Positions 32,929-41,362 are shown, numbered from the stretch's first letter. The stretch is 48,579 nucleotides of DNA from Myxococcota bacterium (GCA_025453555.1 JALOQC010000024.1:1-48579); one strand, 5' to 3'. Notes: a model not told the origin generated them from the letters alone. Program-made: numbers and translations.

Positions 32929-33744
32929 TTACTCCCCGCGTCCGAGGAGGAGCTCGCCCGGATCGGCGATCCCGTCCGCGTCGTCGTCGCGGTACAGCTC
33001 GAAACCATCCGCCACGCGCGCGAGGAACGCATCGCGGAGCGTGGGGTTCTTCGTCTCGTCGATGCGGAGCACGCCGTCGGGGTCGAGCTCGCCGCTCGCG
33101 AGGTCGAGCCCGCCGATCCAGCGCGCGACGTCGACCGCGAGCAGGAGCGACGCGCTCGACTCGTCGAGCTCGAACGCGTCGATCGGCACCACGAGCTCGG
33201 CGTCGAGCGGCAACGCGATCTCGAACGGCACACCCGAGGCATCGAGTCCTCGTACGAGCGTGCTCCGCGATCGGAGCGCGTCGGGCCCGGAATCCGCTTG
33301 CACGAAGCGCGCGCGCACGCGGCAGATCGCCGTCTGAGCGGCGAGGAACGCGTGACGATCCGCCGCCTCGCCCGCGTGCTCGCGGACGCCCAGATCGGTC
33401 ACCACGAAAGGCGCCTCGTCGTCGCAGCGCTCGACGAGCACGTCGCCGAAGCCGATCCAGAGCTCCTCCACCACCGCGCCGCCCTCCGGAGCGCGGAGCG
33501 CGACACTGACCGAGTCGGACGAGTGCGAGTTGACGGAGAGCGTCCCGTCGAGGGGCGGGTTGCCCGTCTCCGTCCCCCCGCACGCGCTCGCGAGCGCGAC
33601 GAGCGACGAGGCGACGGCAGACGGAAGGCGCGACCACGCACGCACCGACGACACCGACGTCAGCGCGCGCGACGACGCACCCGACGACGTGGACGTCAGC
33701 GCGCGCGACGCGAGGCGCGTAAGCGAAAGAAGCAAGCGACGCAT
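32929..33744 (-). CDS. Myxobacterial GGTETGNPP-type lipoprotein
   Basis: A 271-residue lipoprotein. The lipobox LASAC (Cys55) is followed by GGTETGNPP, a start shared by many myxobacterial lipoproteins. The mature part is beta-rich (DSVSVALRAPEGGAVVEELW, GFGDVLVERCDDEAPFVVTDLG) and ends in a calcium-type loop, RDDDADGIADPGELLLG. The presequence is unusually long because of a 36-bp duplication (SRALTSTSSGAS and SRALTSVSSVRA); GTG at VRAWSRLPSAV could give a normal signal. ATG 33744 overlaps the TGA of the upstream TIGR02147 gene (TGATG), so the two are translationally coupled. Function unknown; the pairing with a TIGR02147 protein is repeated in this group of bacteria as far as I recall. Confidence 0.78.
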   Translation of the reverse strand: MRRLLLSLTRLASRALTSTSSGASSRALTSVSSVRAWSRLPSAVASSLVALASACGGTETGNPPLDGTLSVNSHSSDSVSVALRAPEGGAVVEELWIGFGDVLVERCDDEAPFVVTDLGVREHAGEAADRHAFLAAQTAICRVRARFVQADSGPDALRSRSTLVRGLDASGVPFEIALPLDAELVVPIDAFELDESSASLLLAVDVARWIGGLDLASGELDPDGVLRIDETKNPTLRDAFLARVADGFELYRDDDADGIADPGELLLGRGE

Positions 33745-34589
33745 CACTCGACCTCCGCGCGCGAGAGCGGGAAGAGCTGGAAGTTGATCTGAACCACCTG
33801 GCGAGGATCGTCCTCCAGCGCCGAAAGCTCCAGCAACTCGCGACGGAAACGCTGAATCCGCTCCTTGATGGTGCGCAGCCCGTCCTCGCTCAGGCAGAGC
33901 GTCAGCGAGGAGATGTCGCGGTCGGCGGCGGGGACGAGATCGATCGCGCTCGCGGCCCGCTGCATCATCGTGCGGTGGTAGTTGCCGATGTGGAGCCCGC
34001 GCGTCTGCGGCCCCGTCGTCACGAGGTTCTCGGTCTGTCGGAGCGACCCGTCCTCCGCGCGCTCCAGCAGCCCGAGCTCCAGCAGCAGGTCGAGCGCCTC
34101 ACGCGCCTCCGCGCGCGAGATCGTCGGCACGAGCGCCTTGCCGATCCACTCCGGATCGTCGCGAAAATCCGGACGCGCCGCCAGCTCGCGAATGGCCGGG
34201 AGGTACCAAGTCGAGTGGTACGCCGCGTGGTGCAGATCGAGCTGGTGCGCCTGCCGGTAGCGACGAAACCCCGTGAGCCGCCCGTAGGCCGCGTTCCGAT
34301 CCGTCGCCGTCCGCGCCTGGTTGAACGCGACCAGCGCAGTGAAGAAGTCTGCCCCCTCGTCGTCGAGGCCACACGCCCGCGCGAACCGATCCGCCATCGC
34401 GGCGGTGAGGTTGCGGTCCCCGTCCATCACGAGCTTCAGGTAGTTGGGCGACTTCAGCCCCGCGCGCTTCGAGAACCCGCGGAACGAGAACCCCCGCGGG
34501 CTCGCCTTCTTCGCTTCGTAGAAGTCGCGGAGGTACGCCCGGTAGTCCAGGTATCCGTAGACGTCGAGCTCTCGGGGGGCGCGCGGCAT
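33744..34589 (-). CDS. TIGR02147-family (DUF4423) putative regulator
   Basis: A 281-residue cytoplasmic protein. The start PRELDVYGYLDYRAYLRDFY followed by GFSFRGFSKRAGLKSPNYL and LVMDGDRNLTAAMADRFA is the typical N-terminus of TIGR02147 proteins, a family expanded in Fibrobacter, Bdellovibrio and myxobacteria, with a Cro-like helix-turn-helix pattern. The middle (AYHSTWYLPAIRELAARPDF, then a winged-helix-like EALDLLLELGLLE) and the end (DRDISSLTLCLSEDGLRTIKE) also fit. ATG 34589 is chosen because GGAGGG lies 4-5 bp upstream; the frame is open for 13 more codons. The gene overlaps the next by one base (TGATG). Its role as a regulator of its partner lipoprotein is inference. The 34590-34738 gap is AT-rich for this genome and probably holds its promoter. 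Confidence 0.88.
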   Translation of the reverse strand: MPRAPRELDVYGYLDYRAYLRDFYEAKKASPRGFSFRGFSKRAGLKSPNYLKLVMDGDRNLTAAMADRFARACGLDDEGADFFTALVAFNQARTATDRNAAYGRLTGFRRYRQAHQLDLHHAAYHSTWYLPAIRELAARPDFRDDPEWIGKALVPTISRAEAREALDLLLELGLLERAEDGSLRQTENLVTTGPQTRGLHIGNYHRTMMQRAASAIDLVPAADRDISSLTLCLSEDGLRTIKERIQRFRRELLELSALEDDPRQVVQINFQLFPLSRAEVE

Positions 34590-34738
34590 GACGCCCTCCC
34601 ATCGTGCGCCAAAGAGCGGGGCGATCAAGGGCCGAGGGCGGCTTTTCGTATACGCTCAGAATACGTCGCTCCAACCCAAGTCATCGCAATCATTGATTTG
34701 TATCGAAGATCATCGCGGCTCGACGGGCTCCACAGTAT

Positions 34739-36238
34739 TCACGACGCCGCGCCCGTCGGCGGCTCGCCGCGCCACAACGGAGCGATCCCACCCGGCGCCG
34801 GGCAGCACGCATCGGTGGGGGTCGACGGCGCATCCGACACGGATGGGTCGGGCGTCGTCAGACCGGACGTCAGACCGGACGTTGGGCTGGTCGGGCCAAC
34901 CCCCATCGGGCCAGACGTCGATGGACTCTCCTTCGCGTCGTCGTTCGGCGAGGCGTCCGGCGGCTCGTCCCACCCGCGCACCCGAGAGGGCTCCACCCCC
35001 GCCCGTCCGGTGACGAGCAACGGGAATCCCTCGAGGACCTGCTCGGTCACGCTGCGTTCGGTCGCGTCGCGATCCGAGAAGAGCGACCAAGCGTCGTCGA
35101 GGCATCGCGCCGGGGATCCCACGCCTCGCTCCTCCGCCACCGCGCGCACCCACTCGAAACGTTCGAGCGGGCTCGGGTGGCTGTCGTAGGGCCCCGCAGG
35201 CCGCTCGAGCTCCTCCTGCACCACGACATCGAAGTCCACCGTCTCGAGCGCAGCCGGTCGAGCGCGAAACAGGTTGTGAATGGGGCGCTGGAGACGGATC
35301 GACTCTTCGAGGGTCGCGTGGAAGGCCAGCTCGCTCCGCGCGGCGTTGCGCACGACGTGTCGAAAACCTTCTTCGAACGCGTCGGGGCCGTAGGCGACCG
35401 CCGCCCACTGGTCCGCGAGGTACTCCTGCAGCCGAGATGCGCCTTGAGAGACTCGCAGGAACACCGAGCGGAAGCCGCTCAAGAAGAGCCACGTGGGGTT
35501 GAGGAAGTCCATCAGAGACTCGGATTGTCGGGGATCCCGCAGCGTCGCCAGCATCCCCTCGAGGCTGCGACGCACCGCGAGCGCCTGCGTCCCGCCCGCG
35601 GTGTCACGGTTCGCGAAGTGCCCGTATTCGTGCGCGAGCACCGCACGAAAACCACGCAGCGAGAAGCCGTCGAGCAAACCGACTCCGAGGATCAGACAAC
35701 GTTCGCCGCGCCGCTCGAAGACCGCGAGATCGCCCATCGGCGTGAGGAAGACCGTGTCGATGGGGCGCGTCCCGATCTGCGCGGCGACCTCGTCGAGGAG
35801 CGCGCGAAGTCGCGGCGCGGTCGCGAGATCGAGGCGCACGCCGGGGTCGTCGTGTACGCGCCGCACGAGCGCGATCAATCCGCTGATCGCCGCGAAGAGC
35901 GTGATGAGCACGAGCGCCCCGAGGAACAGGATCAGCTTCACGTTGAAGCTGCCCTCGGAGAGGGCGTACCAGAGGAGCGCGATCGCGCCTCCGATCGTCG
36001 CGACGATGACGACGGGGGTGACGAGGTAGAACACGCCGACCGTCACCGCGATCACGAACGCGTATGCGCGACCGAGACCACGCGACGGCAACGCGCTGGA
36101 GCCGACGAGTCGGGCTCGTCGAGTCGAGCGTAGCGTCCAGGTGCTCAAGAGGATGCCGCCGAGAAGAACTGCGGCGAGCAGCGCGGCGACGACCCCGAGG
36201 GAAGTCCACGCGATCGAAGAAGCATCGAGAGAAGGCAC
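34739..36238 (-). CDS. M48-family membrane metalloprotease
   Basis: A 499-residue inner-membrane protease. Helices lie at about residues 10-33, 58-92 (possibly two) and 98-125. The zinc site HEYGH is at residues 203-207 (GFRAVLAHEYGHFANRDT), and the third ligand is the Glu in RLQEYLADQWAA. These are M48 (HtpX/Ste24-like) features; such proteases cut membrane or periplasmic proteins in quality control. The C-terminal 75 residues are a Pro/Ser/Thr-rich tail with a near-repeat (PTSPTSGLTSGLTTPDPS) and a CC pair, which family members usually lack. The start GTG 36238 gives a good first helix but has no clear ribosome binding site. It lies 274 bp after the DUF1266 gene; that gap holds an ATTCG-N7-CGAAT inverted repeat at 36330-36346. 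Confidence 0.88.
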   Translation of the reverse strand: MPSLDASSIAWTSLGVVAALLAAVLLGGILLSTWTLRSTRRARLVGSSALPSRGLGRAYAFVIAVTVGVFYLVTPVVIVATIGGAIALLWYALSEGSFNVKLILFLGALVLITLFAAISGLIALVRRVHDDPGVRLDLATAPRLRALLDEVAAQIGTRPIDTVFLTPMGDLAVFERRGERCLILGVGLLDGFSLRGFRAVLAHEYGHFANRDTAGGTQALAVRRSLEGMLATLRDPRQSESLMDFLNPTWLFLSGFRSVFLRVSQGASRLQEYLADQWAAVAYGPDAFEEGFRHVVRNAARSELAFHATLEESIRLQRPIHNLFRARPAALETVDFDVVVQEELERPAGPYDSHPSPLERFEWVRAVAEERGVGSPARCLDDAWSLFSDRDATERSVTEQVLEGFPLLVTGRAGVEPSRVRGWDEPPDASPNDDAKESPSTSGPMGVGPTSPTSGLTSGLTTPDPSVSDAPSTPTDACCPAPGGIAPLWRGEPPTGAAS

Positions 36239-36512
36239 GGTCGTACGTTATCGGTTCGAGCCGAAGCGCGCCTCCCTCAAACGAGGTAGTCGCTTGGTCG
36301 AAAACCGCTCGATTCGTCCTGAACCACGCATTCGCTTCGAACGAATCCGCTACGAGTCGCCGCGCGCGACCACGAGCACGGCTCGAGCGGTTCGCGTTCG
36401 GCCACGAGTGGGTTCGCGTTCGATCGCGAGCGGAGCTCGTGAACGGACGTCATCCGCGGTTCTCGGGGTCCATGCCTTGGAGCGAGCCCAGGGTCGACGG
36501 CGAATCCGACGT

Positions 36513-37778
36513 TCACCCCGCAGCGCTCGACGGCGCCCAAGGGCTCGTCGGCGCGCGCACCAAGTAGGTGACGAGCTCGACGAGATCCTGCTCTCCACCG
36601 GGCGGGCTGGCGAAGGCATGACCGCGCAGGTAGTCCGACGCGATCGCGGGGAACCCGTCGTACCGAGCCTCGAGCTCCTTCGTGGCGGAGAAGATCCAGT
36701 CCCACGTCTCGCGCTCGGAGAGGTACCCCGCGGAGTGTGCGAGGCGCGCGAGCTCGACCACCCTCACCAGATCGAACGCGAGCGCATCGTGGGCGGCGTA
36801 GCCCGCGCGGTCGTGAGACAGCAGGCGGCGACGCCGCTCGGTGGCCGGATCGGCGCTCGGCCCTTCCACGTCGGCGAGCCCGCGCTGAATCGCGCTTCGA
36901 ACGCCCACCTGCGCGAAGAACTGCAGGCGTTCCCGCGCCGTCGGCCCGTCGTGGACCTCGTACCACTCGCGCAAATACGCTCGGCACACGACGGCAGGTC
37001 TCGGATCTGCGAGCGACACGCGCCGATCGATTGCGGGCGACGGAAGCACCGCGAAACGAAGCGCGTGACGCTGCGAATCGGTGAGCGCGCCCGTGGAGGC
37101 GCTCTTGTCTCCCACGACGCGAAGAAACCGCACCACGGTGTCGTAGTGGTTCTGACTCGGCGCCGAGACGAGCATGTCGCGGACCCAGCCGAGCACTTCG
37201 GCACGCAGGACCGAGTGGGCACGAAGCTGGCCGAGCGACTGCACCGCGATCTCCAGCGCGCCCACGGAGAGCGCGGCAGGCACCAACGCCGCGTGGACCG
37301 CGAGGCCCGGCCGCGGACCGCTCGCGCGACGAGCGAGCTGCTCGGCGACCCGCGGGCGAACGGGCGATCGAACCGGCCACCCCGCGTGACGAGGGTGCCC
37401 GAGCGCAGCGGCACGGATCGCCACCAAGAAGACGCTCGCCTGTTCGTCGGGGCGCAGTCGGGTCACGTCCCTCGTGCGGCTCCGCGTCGCCGCCAGCTCG
37501 AAGCGTTCGCGCACGACGCGATCGGCGTGCTCGAGCGCCTCCGACGACACGACGCCGGTGGTCGCCCACTCCGTGAACGTCCGGTCGAGCTCGTCGATCG
37601 CTTCCGCGGTCGCGGCGTCTTCGGGGGCCAACACGGACTTCGGAGCTTGGGGCGCAGGACCGTCTTTCACGTAGCGGGTTGCCAAGAGCACGCCGACGCC
37701 GATCACGACGAGGCTCACCACGAGAACGACGACACCGGTCGTCAACGGACTCCATGCGAAGACGAGCGGAATCGACAT
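36513..37778 (-). CDS. DUF1266-domain membrane-anchored protein
   Basis: A 421-residue protein with one N-terminal helix (TTGVVVLVVSLVVIGVGVLLA) and a long soluble helical part. Near the end, AFDLVRVVELARLAHSAGYL, SERETWDWIFSATKELEARY and DGFPAIASDYLRGHAF match the pattern of DUF1266, where Trp and Tyr/Gly positions are conserved. The function of DUF1266 is not known. The N-terminal 250 residues show no further family I can name. ATG 37778 is a reasonable start right before the helix. The gene lies upstream of the M48 protease on the same strand and is divergent to the LytM gene; a shared stress or envelope role is possible but not shown. Confidence 0.75.
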   Translation of the reverse strand: MSIPLVFAWSPLTTGVVVLVVSLVVIGVGVLLATRYVKDGPAPQAPKSVLAPEDAATAEAIDELDRTFTEWATTGVVSSEALEHADRVVRERFELAATRSRTRDVTRLRPDEQASVFLVAIRAAALGHPRHAGWPVRSPVRPRVAEQLARRASGPRPGLAVHAALVPAALSVGALEIAVQSLGQLRAHSVLRAEVLGWVRDMLVSAPSQNHYDTVVRFLRVVGDKSASTGALTDSQRHALRFAVLPSPAIDRRVSLADPRPAVVCRAYLREWYEVHDGPTARERLQFFAQVGVRSAIQRGLADVEGPSADPATERRRRLLSHDRAGYAAHDALAFDLVRVVELARLAHSAGYLSERETWDWIFSATKELEARYDGFPAIASDYLRGHAFASPPGGEQDLVELVTYLVRAPTSPWAPSSAAG

Positions 37779-37895
37779 CCGCCCAGGAATAGCTGCAACG
37801 GTGTTCGATCTCCAGGACGAGAAACGACCATGTCGGCCGCTTGCGCTCGAGGATTCGTGTGGAGCGGCGGCTCGATCGAATGTCGCTCTCGCGCG

Positions 37896-37979
37896 ACGGA
37901 TCGCGCGACCAATCGCGCCACCGATCGCGCAACCGATCGCGCAACCGATCGCGCAACCGATCGCGCAACCGATCGCGCA
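37896..37979. repeat. 12-bp tandem repeat (seven units) between divergent genes
   Basis: Unit ACCGATCGCGCA, seven adjacent copies; the last five (37920-37979) are identical. It lies in the 301-bp gene-free stretch 37779-38079 between the divergent DUF1266 and LytM genes, hence in a two-way promoter region. Each unit carries the palindrome CGATCG, so the array is a ladder of palindromes at one-helical-turn-like spacing. I see no gene in the stretch. Confidence 0.95.
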
Positions 37980-38079
37980 ACCGACAACCGAGAGTCGGAT
38001 CCGAAGCGGAAGATCACCGGTTCATGCTCCAGAATCGCAAACACCGCCTCCCGCGTCCGGCTCTGGTACCCTCGCGGCC

Positions 38080-38916
38080 GTGCTTCGTGTCCTCGTCGCG
38101 GCCTCGTGCCTGATCGCCTGTGGCGACGCGCCTGCGCCGACCTCGGAGCCCAACCAACCACGCATCATCGAGCCGGCCGAACGCGTGGGCGACGTGGGCG
38201 ACGTCCGCGAGCTCCGTGAGCCCCGCGAGGTCGGGCCTCGCCTGCACGCGTCCGACGAGCGCTCGGCGTTGCCCGCGGTCGCGCGCTGGTTGCCCGAAGC
38301 ACGTCGCTGCGGTCGCTTCGGCGCGCGTCGCTACTGCAACGGACCACGCCGCGCGCCGGAGCCCGAAGGTGCGAGCGCGGAGCTCGCAGCGCAGCTCGGG
38401 CTCGGTACGCACCGCGCGGCCGCGGAGCTGATCCGCGCGACCCCACGACCGGAGTGGATCGCGGCCGTGCGTGGGCTCGTGGCGGCGCCGCGCTTTCCGA
38501 TGACGTGGCCGGTCGACGAAGGACGCTTCGGGCGCGGCGTGCAGCGGCGAGGCCGCAAGATCGTGCACCGCGGCGTCGACGTGACGGCCGAGGTCGGGAC
38601 CCCGGTGCGCGCGGTGGCTGCCGCCCTCGTGGGCTACGCGGACAACACGGTCGACGGCTACGGCAACCTGCTCGTGCTCGTGCACGGCGGGGGCGAGGTC
38701 AGCGCGTACGCGCACCTCGACGCGATCCACGTGCACGCCGGCCAGCTCGTCGACGAAGGCCAGCTCGTCGCGCGCGCCGGCAACACCGGCCTGTCGCGCG
38801 GCCCGCACCTTCACTTCGAGTGGCGCGAGGACGGCGAGCTCGCCGATCCGATGCGCCGCTTCGAAGAGGCCCACGTGCCGGCGTGGATGCGCCCCCTCCT
38901 CTTCGCCGCGCGCTGA
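38080..38916 (+). CDS. M23/LytM-domain lipoprotein (putative peptidoglycan endopeptidase)
   Basis: A 278-residue lipoprotein. GTG 38080 starts the signal LRVLVAASCLIAC (Cys14). After a linker, residues 135-260 form a peptidase M23 domain: RFPMTWPVDEGRFGRG, HRGVDVTAEVGTPVRAVAAA, YGNLLVLVHGGGEVSAYAHL, and GPHLHFEWREDG. The zinc ligands His163, Asp167 and His245, and the catalytic His243, are present, so it should be an active glycyl or DD-type endopeptidase at the outer-membrane inner face or surface. The N-terminal third has a Cys pair (RRCGRFGARRYCNG). Prey lysis and own-wall remodelling are both possible roles in a predatory bacterium; this is inference. It is divergent to the DUF1266 gene, with the 12-bp repeat array in between. 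Confidence 0.88.
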   Translation: MLRVLVAASCLIACGDAPAPTSEPNQPRIIEPAERVGDVGDVRELREPREVGPRLHASDERSALPAVARWLPEARRCGRFGARRYCNGPRRAPEPEGASAELAAQLGLGTHRAAAELIRATPRPEWIAAVRGLVAAPRFPMTWPVDEGRFGRGVQRRGRKIVHRGVDVTAEVGTPVRAVAAALVGYADNTVDGYGNLLVLVHGGGEVSAYAHLDAIHVHAGQLVDEGQLVARAGNTGLSRGPHLHFEWREDGELADPMRRFEEAHVPAWMRPLLFAAR

Positions 38917-38993
38917 GAGGGCGCGTGTCGGCGGAGCGCCGTCTCTGCCTCGGCGTCCGATCCGCAGGCGCGAAGCGCAGTGCCGAATCGAAA

Positions 38994-39039
38994 CGGAATC
39001 GTTCGAGGGGACGTAAGTCCGCGAAGCCGAACGATTCCG
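38994..39039. terminator. 12-bp inverted repeat between convergent genes
   Basis: Perfect arms CGGAATCGTTCG (38994-39005) and CGAACGATTCCG (39028-39039), with a smaller GGAC-gtaa-GTCC hairpin inside the loop. It lies midway between the convergent LytM and LNS2-like genes, so a bidirectional terminator is the simplest reading. No T-tract is seen. Confidence 0.6.
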
Positions 39040-39120
39040 CGAAACCATCGGGCCGCGCGCGAGCGCGGAGCCGATGAATCGACCGAGAAGGCTCAGCCCC
39101 ATTCTCTTGGCGGCACGACG

Positions 39121-40260
39121 TCACTCGCAGACGAGCGGGAGCGCCTCGAAGCCCGCGACCAAGTCCCGGTAGTCGTCGAAGATCACGCCGCCCATCGCGT
39201 CGCCTTCGAGTCGGTAGAGCAGGCGGTGCTCCGGGACGATGTCCGCCTCGACGTAGGCCGCGGCGTCCGACTCGCGGTTGCCGATCCCGAAGTCGATCGT
39301 CCGACCGAGCGTCGCGCCCAGCGCCGCGAGCTCCTCGCGCTTGAACGTCGCCGCCGCCTCGTTGAGCGCGCCCGTGAAGGTGAAGGTCGTGTGGACGAGC
39401 CCGGGGGGCAGGCCGCGCTCGTCGAGCCATTCGTGCGTGCGGGTGGTGAGCCAGCCCGGCCGCGCGGTGAGGTAGAGGATGCGGTAGCCCCGCGACGCGA
39501 GCGCCGAGAGTGCCTCCGGCGCGCCCGGTTGCACGGCGGGCGACGGTCCATTCAAGAGCGTGAGCACCTCGGCGTTCTCGCTCTCGGTCAGGGTTCCGTC
39601 GACGTCGCTCACCACGAAGCGAGCGTCCGGGCCGACGATCTCCACGAGCTGATCGGCGGTCGTCAGGTCGCCCTTCACCACGAAGTGGAAGCGATGCCGC
39701 CCGACCCCGAGCCGCGCGCTCTCCGGGACCTCGAAGAACACCCAGCCGCCCGTGTCCTCCACGCCGTAGACCGTCGCGTTGTCGCCGTCCTCGCTGGTGC
39801 GCACCGTGCCGAGCTTCTCCCACGCGCCCGCGCAGTCGCGCTGGAGCCAGACGTCGACGTCTTCGTCTTGGAGGTCGTCGTCGTTCGCGCCGTACGCGAA
39901 CTTCGCCAGCGCGAGCTGCCGATCCGTCGGTCGCAAGATCAGATCGCGGCCGCGGTGACGCGCGCTTCCGAGCGTGGTCGTGGCGCCCGATTGGATTGGG
40001 TTCTCCCAGTCCGCGCGCTCGCCCGCATCCGGCGGCGCGTCGTCGCAGCTCGGCGTCGGCGGACAGCTCGTGGGCCCGGCGTCGGTGCCCTCCCCCGCGT
40101 CGTCGCTCGCGTCGTCACGATCGCCCGCGTCGACGAGCGCACCGTCGACGGCCGCACCGTCGACCGCTCCGTCGGGAACGCTTCCGTCCAGGCTCACGCC
40201 GCCACCCGAGCCCCCGCCGCACGCGAGGACCCAAACCAAGCCACACACCCGACCACGCAT
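39121..40260 (-). CDS. HAD-superfamily LNS2/lipin-like lipoprotein
   Basis: A 379-residue lipoprotein. Signal MRGRVCGLVWVLAC (Cys14), then Gly, Asp and Ala-rich linker. The middle is a beta domain (DLILRPTDRQLALAKFAYG, DVDVWLQRDCAGAWEKLGTV, RHRFHFVVKGDLTTADQLVE). The C-terminal half is a HAD domain: RFVVSDVDGTLTESEN (Asp219 nucleophile, Asp221 acid/base), GYRILYLTARP, and FGIGNRESDAAAY for the Mg site. The order fits the LNS2 domain of lipins and of bacterial extracellular phosphatidate-type phosphatases. It may dephosphorylate lipids or proteins outside the cytoplasm. ATG 40260 is chosen for the compact signal; longer frames upstream are basic and unlikely. It is divergent from the Cys-rich lipoprotein gene across a 201-bp gap. 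Confidence 0.8.
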   Translation of the reverse strand: MRGRVCGLVWVLACGGGSGGGVSLDGSVPDGAVDGAAVDGALVDAGDRDDASDDAGEGTDAGPTSCPPTPSCDDAPPDAGERADWENPIQSGATTTLGSARHRGRDLILRPTDRQLALAKFAYGANDDDLQDEDVDVWLQRDCAGAWEKLGTVRTSEDGDNATVYGVEDTGGWVFFEVPESARLGVGRHRFHFVVKGDLTTADQLVEIVGPDARFVVSDVDGTLTESENAEVLTLLNGPSPAVQPGAPEALSALASRGYRILYLTARPGWLTTRTHEWLDERGLPPGLVHTTFTFTGALNEAAATFKREELAALGATLGRTIDFGIGNRESDAAAYVEADIVPEHRLLYRLEGDAMGGVIFDDYRDLVAGFEALPLVCE

Positions 40261-40461
40261 ACGCGGATGGATAGCAGACGCGTGGAGTGTCGACGAGGTG
40301 TCAGGCCACACTTTTCCCCGCGTTGCGCGGACGATCCGCGGTGACGTTCGTTCGTCGAGCAGCCACGCACCATCGCCGATCCGCCATGGCGACGCCGACT
40401 CGACGACGACTCGACGCCGCCGACCCGATGTCGGGCACGCGCGCTGCACAGCGGCACGCAC

Positions 40462-41301
40462 ATGCGCACGTGGCACACCTTCGCACTGTCGGCCGCCGTC
40501 CTCGTGACGGGTTGCAGCAGCTCCTACACCCCCGAAGACGAGCCGATCGGCGGCGAGGGAGTGTGTTGCCCCATCGCGGACTTCTCGGGCTGCTCGCCTG
40601 GCTTCGATCCCCTACCCGCCGGCGGGTGGGCGCCGCGTCGGTCCGAATGTGTCTCCACCATTCAAGGCTTCGACGGGCTGCCCTACGTGCGTACGACCGA
40701 CCGTCGAGGTTGCCCCGTGCTGGTCGAGGACCGGACTGCGCCCTGGTGCGGCGCGGTGCACGACGGGGGTCCCTTCCCGAGCGACGGCGGTCCCTTCTTC
40801 CCCGACGCTGGTCCGCCGATCGACGCGGGGACGCCCTGCGACGGGCTCGGCCTGAGCGCATGCCTCGGTACCCCCGGCTGCACGCCGCGCTGGGACGACG
40901 CATGCTGCCCTTCCTGCTTCGAGCCCGGAGAGCCGGTGGCTTGCGCCGATTGTTTTCGACCGACCTTCCATGATTGTGAGACCACGGACATCGCGTGCTC
41001 TCTCGTCGGAATCTCGTGTGGAATCGTCCCTCCCGAGTATTGTACGGGTGGCGTCGTCGACTGCGCGGGCGCGAACCCGACCTCGGTCGACGCGTGCGAT
41101 CGCTACGGCTGCATCCCGGCGTTCCCGAGCGGCGAGGGCGAGCCACGCTTCGAGGATGCGGTCTGCGTGCCCGTGGTGGCCGGGACGTGCCGCACGGCCT
41201 GCCGGCGCCTGCCTCCGACCTGCCCGAGCGGCACCGTGCCCGAGGGCGACGGCTTCTGCTACACGGACCGCTGCGTGGCGGCCGACGTCTGCGCGCCGTG
41301 A
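40462..41301 (+). CDS. Cys-rich lipoprotein
   Basis: A 279-residue lipoprotein. Signal MRTWHTFALSAAVLVTGC (Cys18). The mature part has about 30 cysteines spread over its length, in groups such as GVCCPIADFSGC, CLGTPGCTPRWDDACC, and CRTACRRLPPTCPSG, so it is probably a disulfide-held extracellular protein. A linker with PFPSDGGPFFPDAGPPIDAG splits two parts. Paralogs of this type are common in myxobacteria, but I cannot name a family. The stop is followed by a 140-bp gap with a 14-bp palindrome before the cytochrome operon on the same strand; a link to that operon is not shown. Confidence 0.75.
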   Translation: MRTWHTFALSAAVLVTGCSSSYTPEDEPIGGEGVCCPIADFSGCSPGFDPLPAGGWAPRRSECVSTIQGFDGLPYVRTTDRRGCPVLVEDRTAPWCGAVHDGGPFPSDGGPFFPDAGPPIDAGTPCDGLGLSACLGTPGCTPRWDDACCPSCFEPGEPVACADCFRPTFHDCETTDIACSLVGISCGIVPPEYCTGGVVDCAGANPTSVDACDRYGCIPAFPSGEGEPRFEDAVCVPVVAGTCRTACRRLPPTCPSGTVPEGDGFCYTDRCVAADVCAP

Positions 41302-41348
41302 GCGCTCCCCGCTCGCATGACGTGAAAGATTCGCGCAACGCTCCGGAA

Positions 41349-41362
41349 CGAATCGCGATTCG
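41349..41362. promoter_or_regulatory. 14-bp perfect palindrome upstream of cytochrome operon
   Basis: CGAATCGCGATTCG reads the same on both strands. It lies 47 bp after the Cys-rich lipoprotein gene and 80 bp before the first gene of the lipoprotein-cytochrome operon. Position suits an operator for a dimeric regulator; a terminator is less likely since no loop is present. Confidence 0.4.

Noticed and set aside
37896-37979. CRISPR array
   Set aside because: Units are 12 bp with no spacers; no cas genes are in the window. The same holds for the arrays at 6901 and 30526.
40462-41301. Assignment of the Cys-rich lipoprotein to the downstream cytochrome operon
   Set aside because: A 140-bp gap with a palindrome separates them and no shared domain supports the link.
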